This document shows positions 12,501 to 24,734 of a stretch of DNA of 64,000 bases, in pieces. The stretch comes from Byssothecium circinans (taxonomy: Eukaryota; Ascomycota; Dothideomycetes; Pleosporales; Massarinaceae). Below the pieces are notes generated by a model, which was given only the letters and a program-made list of their open reading frames with translations, did no database searches and was not told the DNA's origin. The stretch covers positions 29,918-93,917 of the forward strand of contig ML976989.1 of assembly GCA_010015675.1 (NCBI GenBank), read 5' to 3'. Position numbers and translations under genes: made by a program. Position 1 is the stretch's first letter; every line of letters begins with the position of its first letter.

Positions 12501-15036
12501 GATGTTGTCCTTGACTGTTCCGTTGACGAGCCATGCTTGCTGGGCGCAATAAGCTACACTCTCCGTAAGGCGAGTCTCCGGATCAGGCTTCAAGTCCTCT
12601 CGGCTGGTTCCTCCGGGTAGGTATACGTCTCCCTTTAGCTTGGTCATTTCTCCTAGTAGTGCCATCAGGAGGGACGTCTTCCCGGATCCAGTGGGTCCGA
12701 CGATTACATTGAGATTGCCGACCTTGAATTTGATGTCTAGATCCATGAGCTTGAAAGCATCTGCGGCAGTTTGCTCAGTCAAGTCCTTTCCACCCCAGCT
12801 GAATGTTCCAGCTTCGAAACCGATCAGCGGCTGACCGTCCTCGTCAGTCTTATGTGTGACCAGCTGAGCGTACTTATCCGTTTCCGGTTCATTCAGATAT
12901 TCTTCGATACGGTCAACAGAGACCTTGGATTCTTGGACGTGCGCAACCATATCTGCGAGTTGATCTAGAGGAATCCTTAGAATCTGGAACAATGAGAGCG
13001 CGGTAAAGGCAACAGATGGAATAAGATCCTTATGCTCCACATTGGTATATACGAAGAAAGAAAGAAAGGTAATTAGAATCGGCGATCCAGACCAGATAGT
13101 CGCTGCTATCGCCCATAGAATGTAGCGCCGTCGGAGCAACTTCAGTTCGGTGTATCGCTTATCATTGACGACGCCAATAAAACGCTGCTCCCAAGCAAAG
13201 AACTTGATAATGCGGATGTTGCTGAGAACCTCGTTCGTCGAGTGGATCCTCGCGTCGGTGGCTGCAAGGATAAGCTTCTGGATACTCGCAAACTGCTTCG
13301 AAACCCAGAGGTTGACGGGCAAAAGGAAAAGCATCATTCCAATACCGGCAATCGAGCTGTACCCAAGAATGCGGTACAGTAGGAAAACGGCCATGACAAC
13401 CTGCACGGGAGTAGCGGCCCAGAGGAAATGCAGATAGGCACAGATTTCGCTGACCTTGAACGCATCCACGGCCATGAGATTGATAATAGCACCAGTTGTG
13501 ACCTGAGCATCTTCAGCATTCTGCACTTCCTTTTTCGGATCCTCTGTCGCCTTCTTCTTTTTGCGGCCGAAGGTCATCATCCGTTTGAGCGGGCCTGGCT
13601 CTTTCCCATCTTTTGACTTCTTCTTCTCTTCGCCCAACACCTTGTCCGTACCTGCAGCCGCCCTCCTCTTCAGTGCCTTTCCGTAAATTTCCCCAACAAT
13701 GACGGCGCGTATGCGCATACAGATCTTCCTGCCTAGCCACAAAGCCTGCCCATCCGCGAGTGCAGACAGACAGCCGGAAACGAAAAGCAGGAAGACGTAG
13801 AACCATGCAGCGTTTTTCGGAGAAAACTCGGGGGCTTCGACGTATTCCAGGATCGCTTTCAGGAGGAGAGTCGGCGCGAAAGTCAGAAATCCAGACATGG
13901 CGGCCCAGGCACCTTGGATGAACAGCGCACGCTTGAAGTATTTCAGGAGGTGGAAGGCGAGAGCGGATGTCTTCTTCACTTGGCGGTAGTTGGCAAGGAC
14001 GGCTGCTGCTTTGTCTTTGGGCGCCAAGTTCCACACATCAGCGAGCTGGTACGTCTTCTTGTACCCTTTCCAAACGATGGGGTCGACCCAGGAGAAAGTG
14101 GCAAGGGAGAAAACACTGGCAATGGGTTCGCGCGCAGGTTCAATGTCGCCTTCATATTCAAGCTCAACGGCCTTGTTGCCTTTTCTAGAGGCCAGCGAAA
14201 TAGTGAGGAGGGCAGAATTGAGCACAAACTCGGCGATAGAAAGCTTCTGCTGAAGATCTGACCGAGGATGAATGATGGCGGAACGAAAGAGAAGCATCTG
14301 AAAACACCAGAGAAAGCCGTAGATGAAGGCGGTATGATACCACAAGCGGGGAAACGACGACGTACTGGAACTGGACAAAAGGAGCCGGAACGAGGCGAGC
14401 GTGGCAACATAGACCCACGCAACGATTCCCGCAATCGCAGCTATTCTAGCGTTGTGACCCCATGCTCCTGTGAAGTGCACGGCAACGTGCAGTGCTAGCG
14501 TCGCCAACACAGCGGTTTCTTCAAGTACGACCACTGTAACCTCGCCGCGTGGCCTGTCCACGGCGATTGTCGACTTGGTCTTCCCAGAGACGGTAGGATG
14601 CAACGCCAGCTCCTCATTCCGGTCCATCTCATCTTCCGACTCGGTCTCGTCGCCATGGTAGTGAGGGCTTTGGATTGACCAGAAATTCCGTGGGTCCTGC
14701 AGGATTGAGTATGCATGATGGTATTTGGACGATTTGGCGGCTTGGTAGAGCTGGAAGAGCAGGTAAAGGAGGGACGTCCCGCATACGACGAGGGGGAATA
14801 ATGTCTGGAGATAGCTGTGCAAGTTAGCCTATGTCCATTGAAATGATGCGCCAGCCAATTCCCCGCTTGATATGATCTAGAGCTGCCCGTCGAGCTTCTG
14901 CGCCGTGGTGTAGGTAAAGCTTTCGCAGCTCCCCAGCTGCCCATATCAGCGTGACTAAGAAAAAGGCATACTCAAGCTCAAAGCACTCTGAAAAGTCGTC
15001 CAGGCGCCAGACGGGGCCCTCGCAATGAGCGAACAT
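9554..15036 (-). CDS. ABCC-type (MRP/Ybt1-like) full ABC transporter
   Basis: Full-length ABC exporter of about 1748 residues, expected in vacuolar or plasma membrane and moving conjugates or organic anions. Exons: 15036-14972, 14814-11325 and 11245-9554. The first intron has a GTATGC donor and GCTAAC branch site. N-terminal TMD0 spans are followed by TMD1, NBD1, TMD2 and NBD2. NBD1 has Walker A GPTGSGKTS, signature MSGGQKQRVSLARALY and Walker B VLLDDVLSAVD, with Asp in place of the catalytic Glu, the usual ABCC asymmetry. NBD2 has GRTGAGKSS, NLSQGQRQLLCLARALL and VLLMDEATASID, with a catalytic Glu. TMD1 carries a Lys-rich insertion (KRMMTFGRKKKKATED), and NBD2 an unusual ~120-residue Ser/Thr/Pro/Asn-rich insertion just before its signature motif. 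The substrate cannot be read from sequence. Confidence 0.92.
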
Positions 15037-16317
15037 GCTCAGGCCTCACCAAGAGAGGGCGAGAAAAAGAGAGCAGACGCGGGCGCAATCTCTCGTGAGG
15101 CGGGTCGAGAAAGGTCTGCAAGGTCGGTCGCGTCGGGTCGATACTACGAGCGGGCGGCGAGGTGCATTTGAAGAGCGTAGTGGTAGAACCTGAGGCTTGG
15201 CGGGCGGGTTGCAGCGGGTGGAGGAAAAGGAAGCACAGAACTGCCACCGTGGTGCTTGTCTTTTGCGCAAATAAACAAACAAACAACAAAGCCCACGTTG
15301 TCCGGGTATTGAGTTGCGGAGGGACCGGCCTGCTGGTGTGCGACTGCGACTGCGGTGCTGCTTGCTGCTTGTCGTGTAGTGGAATAAAAATCGCAGTAGT
15401 TGCGCCGAGGTGACTGAGGAAGGCGTTGGAAATGACGTTATCGTATTAAACGTTTCGCCGAGCGGGCCGAACAAGACAAGTCTTATCGCTATCTCAATAA
15501 CAAAATACAACTTCAGGCAGCCAGACAACAACAGAGACAAAACCGTTGAGAACGTCAACCGCTCTCCAAGACATGGGGCTATCGTATATACATACTGCTA
15601 GCTGGCCAGCAGCGAACCCCCAGCAAACACCCGCCACCTTCTGGGTTCGGACTCCGCGCATACATGCCGCGACCCACTCATCGCACACCGCTACCGCATC
15701 CTTCACGAACCATCTAACGTTCCCACCGAAAACACTCGTTCTGAGCAAACAAATCAGACGGCCCACCACCAAGCTCTGCCGATGCGAAAGCGTGCGAAAG
15801 TGTGCGAGAGCCTCGTATCCGTCAGTGCAGTCAGACAATATCAGATTATCTAACTCTGGGGAACCCCTCCGTCATCTCATCACCGCCCTTTCCGCGCTCA
15901 AGATGCGGAGAAAGAGGGCGCATGCAGAGGCAGACAGCATATGAAAGGTTTGGATAAGCTTTTGTCCTACCCTGCAGCTTGTAATCGGCCAACCTCTCCC
16001 CATGTTCTGATTTGCAATGGCCAGGTGACGGGTAAGCCGCAGGTTGCATGCCTACGAGAGAACGGGGCACGGGCGGGGAAGCGAAGCTTAGCGGGTTATA
16101 TAGCCTAGATCGGTCTGCGTTCTGTACAGAGCAGACTCATGCTGGAGTAGGTGCCCTCTGAGTCATCCAACCCTGAACCCCCTCCCCAAATCAAAATTCT
16201 ATCTAGTAGTAGTAGAGTACCCGCCTCGTAGAACATTGTACATTCTATAAACAACCCACATTCTACATCTAGAAATACACCATATACATTACAATCCCCC
16301 TCCCATGTCAAAAGTCC
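15037..16317. other. Intergenic region; promoter of the ABC transporter
   Basis: About 1.3 kb between the ABC transporter start and the end of the helicase, both on the minus strand. The part next to the transporter is GC-richer with stretches such as CTGCGACTGCGG. No gene is recognised; open frames on both strands are short and overlapping. Confidence 0.45.
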
Positions 16318-19300
16318 TCAAAACTTAAACACCGGCCTCTTCCTCCCACTCCCCTCCTTCTTCTTCTCAGACCCCTTTTCAGACCCCGCTTCCCCCATCA
16401 CTTGCGCGAGCGTCTTATTAAAATGACCCGACCCCCTCCTATCAACATTCTGAGCCGTCTTCCCCGCTTGGGCAAACGATACAATCCCCCCGCTTCTCCA
16501 CGTATTCGCCCACCGAGGCGCAGTGCCAACCACAATCTTCGACTGATGATCGAGCAAATCGATGACGTTGACCAGCCCACGCGCGAAAGCAGCGCGCGCC
16601 GTATCGTCGGCAAAGTATTTCTTCTCTCCATTTGAGGCATTTGCGTTCCTGAGACGATGCGACGTTAGGTCGCGGAAGGCGTTGGAGAGAAAAGAATCCA
16701 GCGTCCGCCGGAACTGATGCACGAGGTGGGTATCCTCCCCCAGTCTCAGCGGCAACCAGTCATCCAGCTCTGATAGCTGGTTCCCAACCCTGCCTCCCTT
16801 TACCTTGAGCTTTCCGCCAAACAGGAGCGAAGTAGCGTGAGGAACCTCAGTGACTTCGCGCATGGTAAGCGAGCTGGGGTCAGAGTTGAAGAGCGTCGAG
16901 AACGTGACCATAGCCCCGTTGTAGCTGACCGCATCTTTGCTGCCTGCAATCGTCGACTTGGGATGGACTTGGACGTGGTCAGCGGTGCGGGTACGGAACC
17001 AGCGACTGTGTGTATGGATAGCGAGGTTGGGTGCGAAACCCACGAGAGCGAGGGCTTTGAGAAGCGGCACGTTTTCGCTATTCACATTCAGAGCTTGGTC
17101 GCCAAAGTAGTGTTGGTGGCGCTGCGATCGTTGTGCACGTGGGATAAGTTGGCTCTTGATGAGAATCTCTTCAATATCTTGAGCGGCTCTGCGCGTCTGG
17201 TCATACGCTTTCATCGAGATGAAGTTCTCCTGGGCAAATTGAAACGCAGCGTGGTGTCCAACTTCTTGCTCATACTGACGTATGCGGTTGTAAGCATTCA
17301 CTTGTGCCATGTGCTCACTCTGTGTACCGTTGAGCCATTCGATGTGACTCGCCTCCCATTCTGATCTCAGTCCTGATGGCTTAAGGAAGAGTGAGCGTGC
17401 CGAAGACAGTGCGCCGAGAATGATGAGGGGATCCAGGCAGCGGAAGATGATGCCTAGCACTATCATTTTGCCGAGTGCGGGTTGCACCGGTAAGGCAGCG
17501 AGTAGTTCCCCCAGTGGGGAAAGTTGCTCCTCCTCAGTCAATGCTTCTAGCGATTGCAGAGTCTTCACCGCTGACTGGACATTTGAGGGTGAAGGAGGCT
17601 CCAGAGCTTGCGAAAGGAAGTTGCCGATGGAATCGGAGAATCCGTGCGCTTTGACATCCAGACAGACTTCTTGGAGATCGGCTCGAAGCATCTCAGCTTG
17701 GCCCGTGATTTTCAACTGTGCAAGCCGTTCTTCTGAGTATAGGCCATAATAATTCCCGTTTTGAACGCGTCCAGCTCTTCCAGCGCGCTGCTTCGCGTTT
17801 GCCTGACTGATCCACGTACTCTGTAAGGCTGTGATGCGGTTAACCGAGTCGTAGCGGTTCTCGCGGTGTTTTCCACTGTCGATCACATACTGCACGTCGG
17901 GTATCGTTACAGACGTCTCAGCTATGTTCGTAGAAAGGATGACCTTTCGGCAGCCCTCGGGGACTGGGTTGAAAACACTTGCCTGATCTTCGGGCGAAGT
18001 AGTGGAATGGAGAATGAATAATTTATAGCGGGACGAATCGGTAAAATCAACACCGAAGATGGGTTTTCGTTCCAGCAGCCGCTGCGCTGTCTGGATCTCG
18101 CTCTGGCCGGGCAGGAAAACTAGAATAGCGCCGTTGTTCGTGGTTTTCGCGACGTGGGCCACGGTAGCCACAGCCAATCCAACGGGTGTCAAGGCGTCGT
18201 CAGGGTCAAAGGCACCTTCATCTAGAAATACTTCGTCTTGGGTCCGAATGTGTGAGGAACGTACGTCTGTTGGTTCTAGTTCCTTCTTCAAATATTTTGC
18301 GGTGTCTTTTTCGTTAAGAAGCTCATTGAGCGCCCTCCCACTGTAGTTGCGCTGAAGCTCATTGTGAATCTCATGGAGATATTGGTTTCTGACAGGGAAC
18401 AACCTGCCTGGTACAGTAATCGATGGGCAGGGGATAAGCTTTCCCGAAGCGTCTTGAGATCCGAAATACTTCGAAAAGAGCTCTGTATTCATGGTAGCGC
18501 TCATCAGAACGACCCTTGGAACAGATTTGTTTGCTGCTACTCTCTGCTTGAGTGCCTTCTTGAGCACAACAAGCAAAAAATCAAGAGTAATGTCCCGCTC
18601 GTGCACTTCATCTAGAAGGATATGCGAAGTGGTGTCAAAGACTGCATCCGGGTCGTGCTGTAATTGCTGTAAGAGAATTCCCGAGGTGCAGAACAAGATG
18701 CTGCCGTCTTCCCTGGGAGGCGCGGAATTATGACGGACGATGTAGCCAACAGATTCGCTCAAATTTTCCGCCCGTTCGTCCGCGACACGTCGCGCAACTG
18801 ATGTCTATAATTCAAGTCAGGAGTGATCCACCGAGATTGTATTGTCCTGGAACAGAAGTTCAGAGACGCATTCAGCCTTCGAAACTGTAGAATGCCTCTC
18901 TAGACCTCTAACGCATGAACAGTACCTTGAGCAGAACTTACAGCAGCGATACGCCTCGGTTGGGTGCAGATAACATTGCATGATGCTCCTTCTCCTGCTC
19001 GCGCGGCAGCCTCTAGGAACATTTGAGGCACTTGCGTGGTCTTCCCGGAACCAGTGGATCCAACGACGACCGAGAAAGGGCTCTCTGAAACCATGTCCAA
19101 AATCTCAGTTCGATAGTGATTGATGGGTAACTCCTCCCGCTTCTGGCGCATCGTCTCGGTGGCGGGCGACGCTTGATATGCCGCAAAAGCACTCTGTAGC
19201 GCCGTATTTCGTGTTGCATGGTCAGTACTTTTACGCACTCTGCGTGCAGTTGTCGAATCATTTGATGCAGTTTCGACGGGTATAGGACTGGAAGATTTCC

Positions 19301-20696
19301 GTGTCCCACGCTGTTGATAAATGACGCCCCCCATCGCGTTCAATACTTCGTTAGACATGCGAATCTCGACCGGTCGTAACATTCTTAATATCTTGCCGCC
19401 GGCCTCCTGTAATGCAGACTGGAAACTAGACAATAGAGACGGGTCCTTCTTCCCCAGGGCAACTGCGGCCGTCAAAATCGCCAGGTTCTCCCCATCCGAT
19501 TGATTCGGGGTCAAGACAGGCTCCCCAATAGGGTTGCCTCCCAGTGTTGCTTGTGTCTCGTAGACTAATTTGTTTCCTCGGCCGCTGCGCTCTATTTGAT
19601 TAGAACGTGTGAGCAAGACGCCCTTCGAATGGTCCCAAAAGTTCAAAAACGATTCCATGTCGGATACTCTCAGAGCCTTGCCTTGGGTGATCGGAAGATC
19701 GGGTGCACTACCATGTTCAAGGGATGTAGCTAGTTCCATCAGCCGCTGCACAGCGGCAGCTTCAGCCTGGGCGTGCGATGAGCCAACACCCACAATCGAT
19801 ATGCCCAGTTCTGGGAGATCGACCGTGCATTGCTGACTCGGTTTGACATTCCCTTGCACCCGCGCCTTGGCAAGAATCTCGGGCGTGATAGGTATGGTGG
19901 TGAAGCGTGGGACCAGTAAGAAACTCGAGGCGAACTCATATGCAGCAATTCTAGGGGTTGGGCCTCCGATATCTTGCTTCAGTACGGGAATTGTGGGGCG
20001 CCCGAACAGCTCAGTAAGGATGCCAGTGTGGTGCAGTTGCGCTATGAGGTGCAGGGCACAGCTCTTGTATGCCTGAAGTTTTGACGCGCCGTCGCCAACC
20101 GCAGTAAATGTTTGGCCATGGTATGTCGCCGCTACAATCTGAAAACGGAATGGAGCTTTGCGGGCCTCGGAGCAATTCCTATCCCTCATGAACGTTTTTG
20201 TGGATTTGAAGAGCAATTTCTCCGGGAAAAGCTTCTTGTTCAACCAATTTAGGTTGATATCTCGTGGATCGTTCTCGAGGAAGTCCCAAAGCTTGTTTGG
20301 TGCATTGCTGTATTGTCCGCGGATTGGAAGCTCGAATTGTTCTCTGATGGCTTGCGCCGTCATAGATGGCTCTTCGCCTGCCCCGCTAGATGCATCGGTG
20401 TGGGCTTTGTTTTTCGCTTTTCTTGCTTGATCGGCCTCCCTCATCTTCCTGTTCTCGGCCTTCCTCTTCTTCGTTGGAGGTGGCGCACCATGCTTCGCTT
20501 TTGGAATCGCTTTCGGTGTGGCTTTTGCGTCCAGGCTGAAGAGATGCGGAGGGATGCCATCACCGCGAGCCTCTGCCGAGAGCCCGGCATAATGATTGCG
20601 GAATTGGAGGCGATGGAGCGCGTACGCGCGAGGGATATAGGGGAGGTACCGTGTTCGTAGGCGCAAGGGAGCGAGCTGATAGGCTTGAGCGAACAT
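16318..20696 (-). CDS. DEAH-box (DHX/RNA helicase A-type) RNA helicase, possibly mitochondrial
   Basis: About 1413 residues from exons 20696-18942 and 18804-16318 (intron GTAAGT..TATAG). DExH motifs are intact: I GSTGSGKTTQVPQ, Ia CTQPRRIAA, II DEVHER, III SATMN, V STNIAETSVTIPDV and VI QRAGRAGR, followed by HA2 and OB-fold regions. The splice junction falls inside RIAA|TSVARRVADER, which fixes it. The N-terminal ~40 residues are rich in Arg, Tyr and Leu without acids, like a mitochondrial presequence. A Lys-rich segment follows, then two stretches resembling double-stranded RNA-binding folds (around 20050-20150 and 19750-19850). This architecture recalls DHX9/DHX30-type helicases. Start uncertain: an upstream ATG at 20747, spliced by a short 42-nt intron to 20683, would also stay in frame. 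Confidence 0.88.
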
Positions 20697-20842
20697 CCCA
20701 ACCGTGTCTGATTGGGGTTACTTACAAGTACGGGCCTCATACTCCATAGATGCAGCGACGTGGCCGTCCGGGTGGTGGAACAGTCTGAAGTCTGGGGCGA
20801 CCTCAAACTTCTCAAAAGAATGGGAGTCCGTGCGTATCGATA

Positions 20843-21545
20843 GCGTGTCCGTGCGCGTAACGCCCGGATTCGCGTAACGCCCGCCTTTTACTAGGAAAAT
20901 TAAAGAAAATAAGTAACTTTAAAGCTATATAACTTTTTAATTACTTTTTCTTTTTAAAAGCTTCCTTAACTAAAGTTATAGAGAAAAACTATCTTTATAA
21001 CTTTAAAATTTTAGTTTTTTAATAATAATTAGTTTAAAGAAAAAAGTATAAAAGTACTAAAACTTAAGTCTTTAAAATTAAAAAATAATATTTTTTTAGA
21101 AGTAAAGTATACTATTTAGAATATATTTTATATTAGGTTCTTTTTAATAAAATAACTACTTAAGAAGATATATTATCTTTCCTAATTTTCTTATATAAAA
21201 AAGATTAAAAGATAGTATAACTTCCTAGTTAATAGTTTTATTAGAAAAAACCTAATATAAAATATATTCTAAATAGTATACTTTACTTCTAAAAAAATAT
21301 TATTTTTTAATTTTAAAGACTTAAGTTTTAGTACTTTTATACTTTTTTCTTTAAACTAATTATTATTAAAAAACTAAAATTTTAAAGTTATAAAGATAGT
21401 TTTTCTCTATAACTTTAGTTAAGGAAGCTTTTAAAAAGAAAAAGTAATTAAAAAGTTATATAGCTTTAAAGTTACTTATTTTCTTTAATTTTCCTAGTAA
21501 AAGGCGGGCGTTACGCGAATCCGGGCGTTACGCGCACGGACACGG
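20843..21545. mobile_element. Fold-back / MITE-like element with perfect 294-bp inverted arms (copy 1)
   Basis: A 703-bp non-coding element flanked by TA on both sides (20841-20842 and 21546-21547), as expected for a TA target duplication of the Tc1/mariner-pogo type. The arms 20844-21137 and 21251-21544 are reverse complements with no mismatch that I could find, around a 113-bp centre. Each outer end is GC-rich and contains a direct repeat of CGCGTAACGCCCG, a plausible transposase-binding subterminal repeat. The rest of the arms and the centre are extremely AT-rich. No coding frame exists, so mobility would need a transposase in trans. It sits ~100-150 bp upstream of the helicase 5' end. A related copy starts at 63689. 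Confidence 0.88.
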
Positions 21546-21912
21546 TAAGGCCACTCGGGGATCGTGACCAACCTTCCAGTCCTCTCGTGGAGCAGAGAGT
21601 CGGCAGCAATGCAGATGGTCAAAAGGAAGTTTCTCTACACGACACAAACAAATCAATGTTGAAAGTACAGGTACAGTGCATTGAGGAGACTATCAATGGT
21701 AGTCTAACTACTCCAAACTTCCCGCGACCCTGTCTCGCAGCAGCAGCAAATCTGATAGAGAAAAACCTAAGATACTCTGCGAAATCCTTTCAAGGTGGAG
21801 ACGGTGTCTTATACTTGACTTGAAGGCTGCAGTTTCAAGTTCATGATTTTCCTGGATCCCGCGAAAAGCCCCAGATCCCGTTCTCCCGCAGTTTCGTGAC
21901 ACCCCACGACAA
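21546..21912. other. Short intergenic stretch between the element and the NLR gene
   Basis: About 370 bp with base composition back to normal right after the element. Probably 3' UTR of the NLR-like gene; nothing else is seen. Confidence 0.4.
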
Positions 21913-24734
21913 TCAGTCGAACAACAGTCCCACTTGCAAAAGAGCACCAACCTTGTCCTGAGAGCATCGCTTCCTTCTTTCAGTGACTCTTAGTTGCAGC
22001 TCCTCCGCCGCATCCCACATGTGTCTTTGGAGTAATATGTCGATCAACATGTCCATTGTGAATAGAGTGGAAGGATGCAGGAGTCCCAGTTTCCTTTCTC
22101 GGATCGTCAGGACGTTTCTTAAGATGGCCTCCGCTTCCTCACATAGCCCCTGAGCCTTTTGAACTAAAGCTATGTTACTCAGTGTAACTTGAATATCATA
22201 ACCGTCGCCTCCCAAAACGGCTTCTTCTCCGGTCAGTGCTCTGTCGAACATTTCCTTGGCAACCTCATAATTCCCCTGTTCGTAATGAAGTCCTCCGAGG
22301 TTGTTCACGGTCATCAATGTGTCCGGATGTGAGGGGCCAAGCAGTCGTTCCCTGTGACTGAGTACCTCCTCACTTATTGCTCTGGCTGCTGAAGTATTTC
22401 CTTGCTGTTGCCGGAGGATAGCCATGATGTTAAGACTTACGAGGGTGTTTTTGTCGTGTTTACCGAGAACCTTCTCTCTTCCTTCCAGAGCTCGTTTCGA
22501 CGTCGACGCCGCAGCCTTGATGTCATTCAGCTCCAGCAAAGTGATGGTCAGATCACTCAGGCTTTCCAAAGTGTCCGGGTTGTCGGCTCCAAGCGCTCCT
22601 TCTCGGCCTTCTGCCGCACGTTGCAACATCTTCTTAGCGGATTCGAGGTCTCCACGATGAAGAAGAGTTTCTCCAAGCGTCTGGACGCTGTCGAGTGTGT
22701 CCGCATGGTCCCAGGGAAGCAAATTCCGCCGGATCTCAAGAGACTTTGAACACATCTCAAACGCCTCGTTGTATCGACCTTTGGAAAGATGATAGATTGT
22801 GACTGCAACGAGCAGCTTTGCACATTGCAGCTGGTCACGTTCAGTGCAGAAAACTATCGAAGACACAATCTCTGTGTGGGGAGTAAGCATTTCGAATGTG
22901 GCCCAGTCAGAAAATTGCTGTTCGCAGGGCCCGGGGAACTTTTCTGTCAATATACGTAACGCTTCAGACTGCCGGTATCGTAAGAGGCCTCGGGTGTCCA
23001 GCCATTTGTGTAATGCCAATGCGACAAGCCTATGCATTTTGCAGACCGCGTTCTTGCCGCGCCCAGCAGTCACCAGCGAAAAGGCCTGTAGTATTCCCAA
23101 CGCCGTCCGAAAGCCCGTCTCAGTCTCGTCCTTCTGTCGTAAGAGCATAAGAGGCGCACCGTGGTAGTCAAGTACCGAGAGAAGAGACAGCATATCTCCA
23201 GCGCGAGAGGCTCCTTTGATGATCTGCTCAAATGAAAGCTTCCAAGTTCGCATGACTGAGTTCTCTGTGCTCATATCTTGTCTTGGGTCTTCCAAGTGCT
23301 CACTCAGAAGCTCCTTGATGGCTTCGTCACTGGATCGAAGCGTCTCGAGGTACTCTGATACAGTGAAGTTGTTTTCGCTGATAAAAGCCGCCGCTTGTGT
23401 TATTGCCAGAGGAATATGAGACAGCTCTTGCACAAGATGCATGGCATCGCCATCGTCAAAATGCTCTTCTGCAATTTTGGAACGCAGCAGTTCAACGCAT
23501 TCTGTTGAACTCATGTGAAGAACTTCGATGGGTCTCTGCCTCCCTGGCAAGCGCTCACCCACTCTTCTGTCCCGCGTGGTGATTAATATAGATCCCTTCG
23601 TGTTACTCGGGATATACTGCGCATACGTCTTCGAGGTTCCATGGTTCTGCCCGTGAGTTCCGTAGAGCATGGCGGCGTCATCCGCGTTATCAACAACGAA
23701 CAGCCAATTTCCGGTCGGTTCTTCCTGGAGCCAGTCACAGACAAGCTGCAAGTTATCGACCTTGTAGTCATCCCATCCAGGAATGGAAAGCCTCCTCGAA
23801 ACCTCTTGATAAGATTTCTCGAACCGAGATGAGTGAGCGCCGTATACCCAGAAGACGTGGGCGGCAGGATGCCGCTCTCTAAAGATGTAGCTATATTCAA
23901 TTGCTATCTGGCTTTTGCTAACACACATTGTATATCAGCATCTCTATTGGGTCAGGTGACCAACAAACCTGAATTTTCAGTGAATAGGAGAACGTACCCT
24001 ATGCCTCCAAGACCAGAAAGCGCAATGCATGACTGAGTCGCGAATTTCTCATCTATGAGATTTAAAATCGCAAACCTCCCCAAGAAGTTCACGTCGTGAG
24101 GATACGGGACCATGAATACCGGCGGTTTGATGTTGATGGGCGACTGGTAGGAAGGTAGCTCAGGGTCAACCAAGGTGATTTGCTCAGCTTCGGGCTTGAC
24201 ATCATGCTCGACGAACTGCGCATGTTGAAGATTCTGCACCACGGTGACGTTTACCGCTGATCCGTTCATGCTGAAAGTTTGGGATGGTCCCGTCTTGCCA
24301 TCCGCTTGAAAAGTCCCTGCTTGGAGGAGCAGATCGAAGTTAGCTTTGAGTGCAGAATCGATTCTCGCAACGTCGGGTTCTGCTTGAACACCAATAACGG
24401 ACTTCTTCCCTCGCGTCCATGTCGAGTCACTGGACAGTGGTATAGCTCGGGCGATGATCTTGTCGAGTTGTTCTACCTGCGAAATACAGTTCTGAACGAC
24501 CGGAACCATAAGATTTTCAGACCCTTGGGGGACCTGGCCCGCGTCCATTCGAAGACGGATTTTCTTGATTAGGTCCAGCATCAATGGAAGACGAGTCCGA
24601 ATGTTGCGAAATATAGTAGGCGTTCCGGCGATATCTTGCTCAATGAGAGGAAGTTACCTTACAATCCGAGACGCAGTGTCAACAAACCGGCCGAGGGCAG
24701 CAACAAGCCCAATCAATGCAGATGCCCCAGCCAT
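21913..24734 (-). CDS. NLR-like STAND protein: N-terminal fungal domain, NB-ARC, TPR repeats; 5' end possibly disrupted
   Basis: Tripartite STAND NTPase of the kind used by fungi in non-self recognition. The NB-ARC P-loop GLGGIG|KSQIA is assembled by splicing 23998 to 23917 (80-nt intron). It follows the usual junction MVPYPHDVNFLGR and is followed by WLFVVDNADD (Walker B), GSILITTRDRRVG and the Leu-rich segment around IPLAITQAAAFI. The C-terminal half has at least five ~42-residue kinesin-light-chain-type TPRs. The N-terminal helical domain (LPLMLDLIKK to KANFDLLLQAG) resembles the domain found ahead of fungal NACHT/NB-ARC proteins. The ATG at 24734 opens a matching reading (MAGASALIGLVAALGRFVD) but meets an in-frame TAA at 24656-24654 before the same frame resumes. 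Starting at the ATG at 24581 gives 862 residues lacking ~50 N-terminal ones. It may be expressed, or a recent pseudogene. Confidence 0.8.

Noticed and set aside
15494..15838. 114-residue minus-strand frame upstream of the ABC transporter
   Set aside because: Composition and lack of homology suggest chance; no start context or splice partner.
20880..21500. AT-rich block considered as a centromere or mitochondrial insertion
   Set aside because: Its exact inverted symmetry, GC-rich ends, TA flanks and a second copy at 63.7 kb fit a transposable element better.
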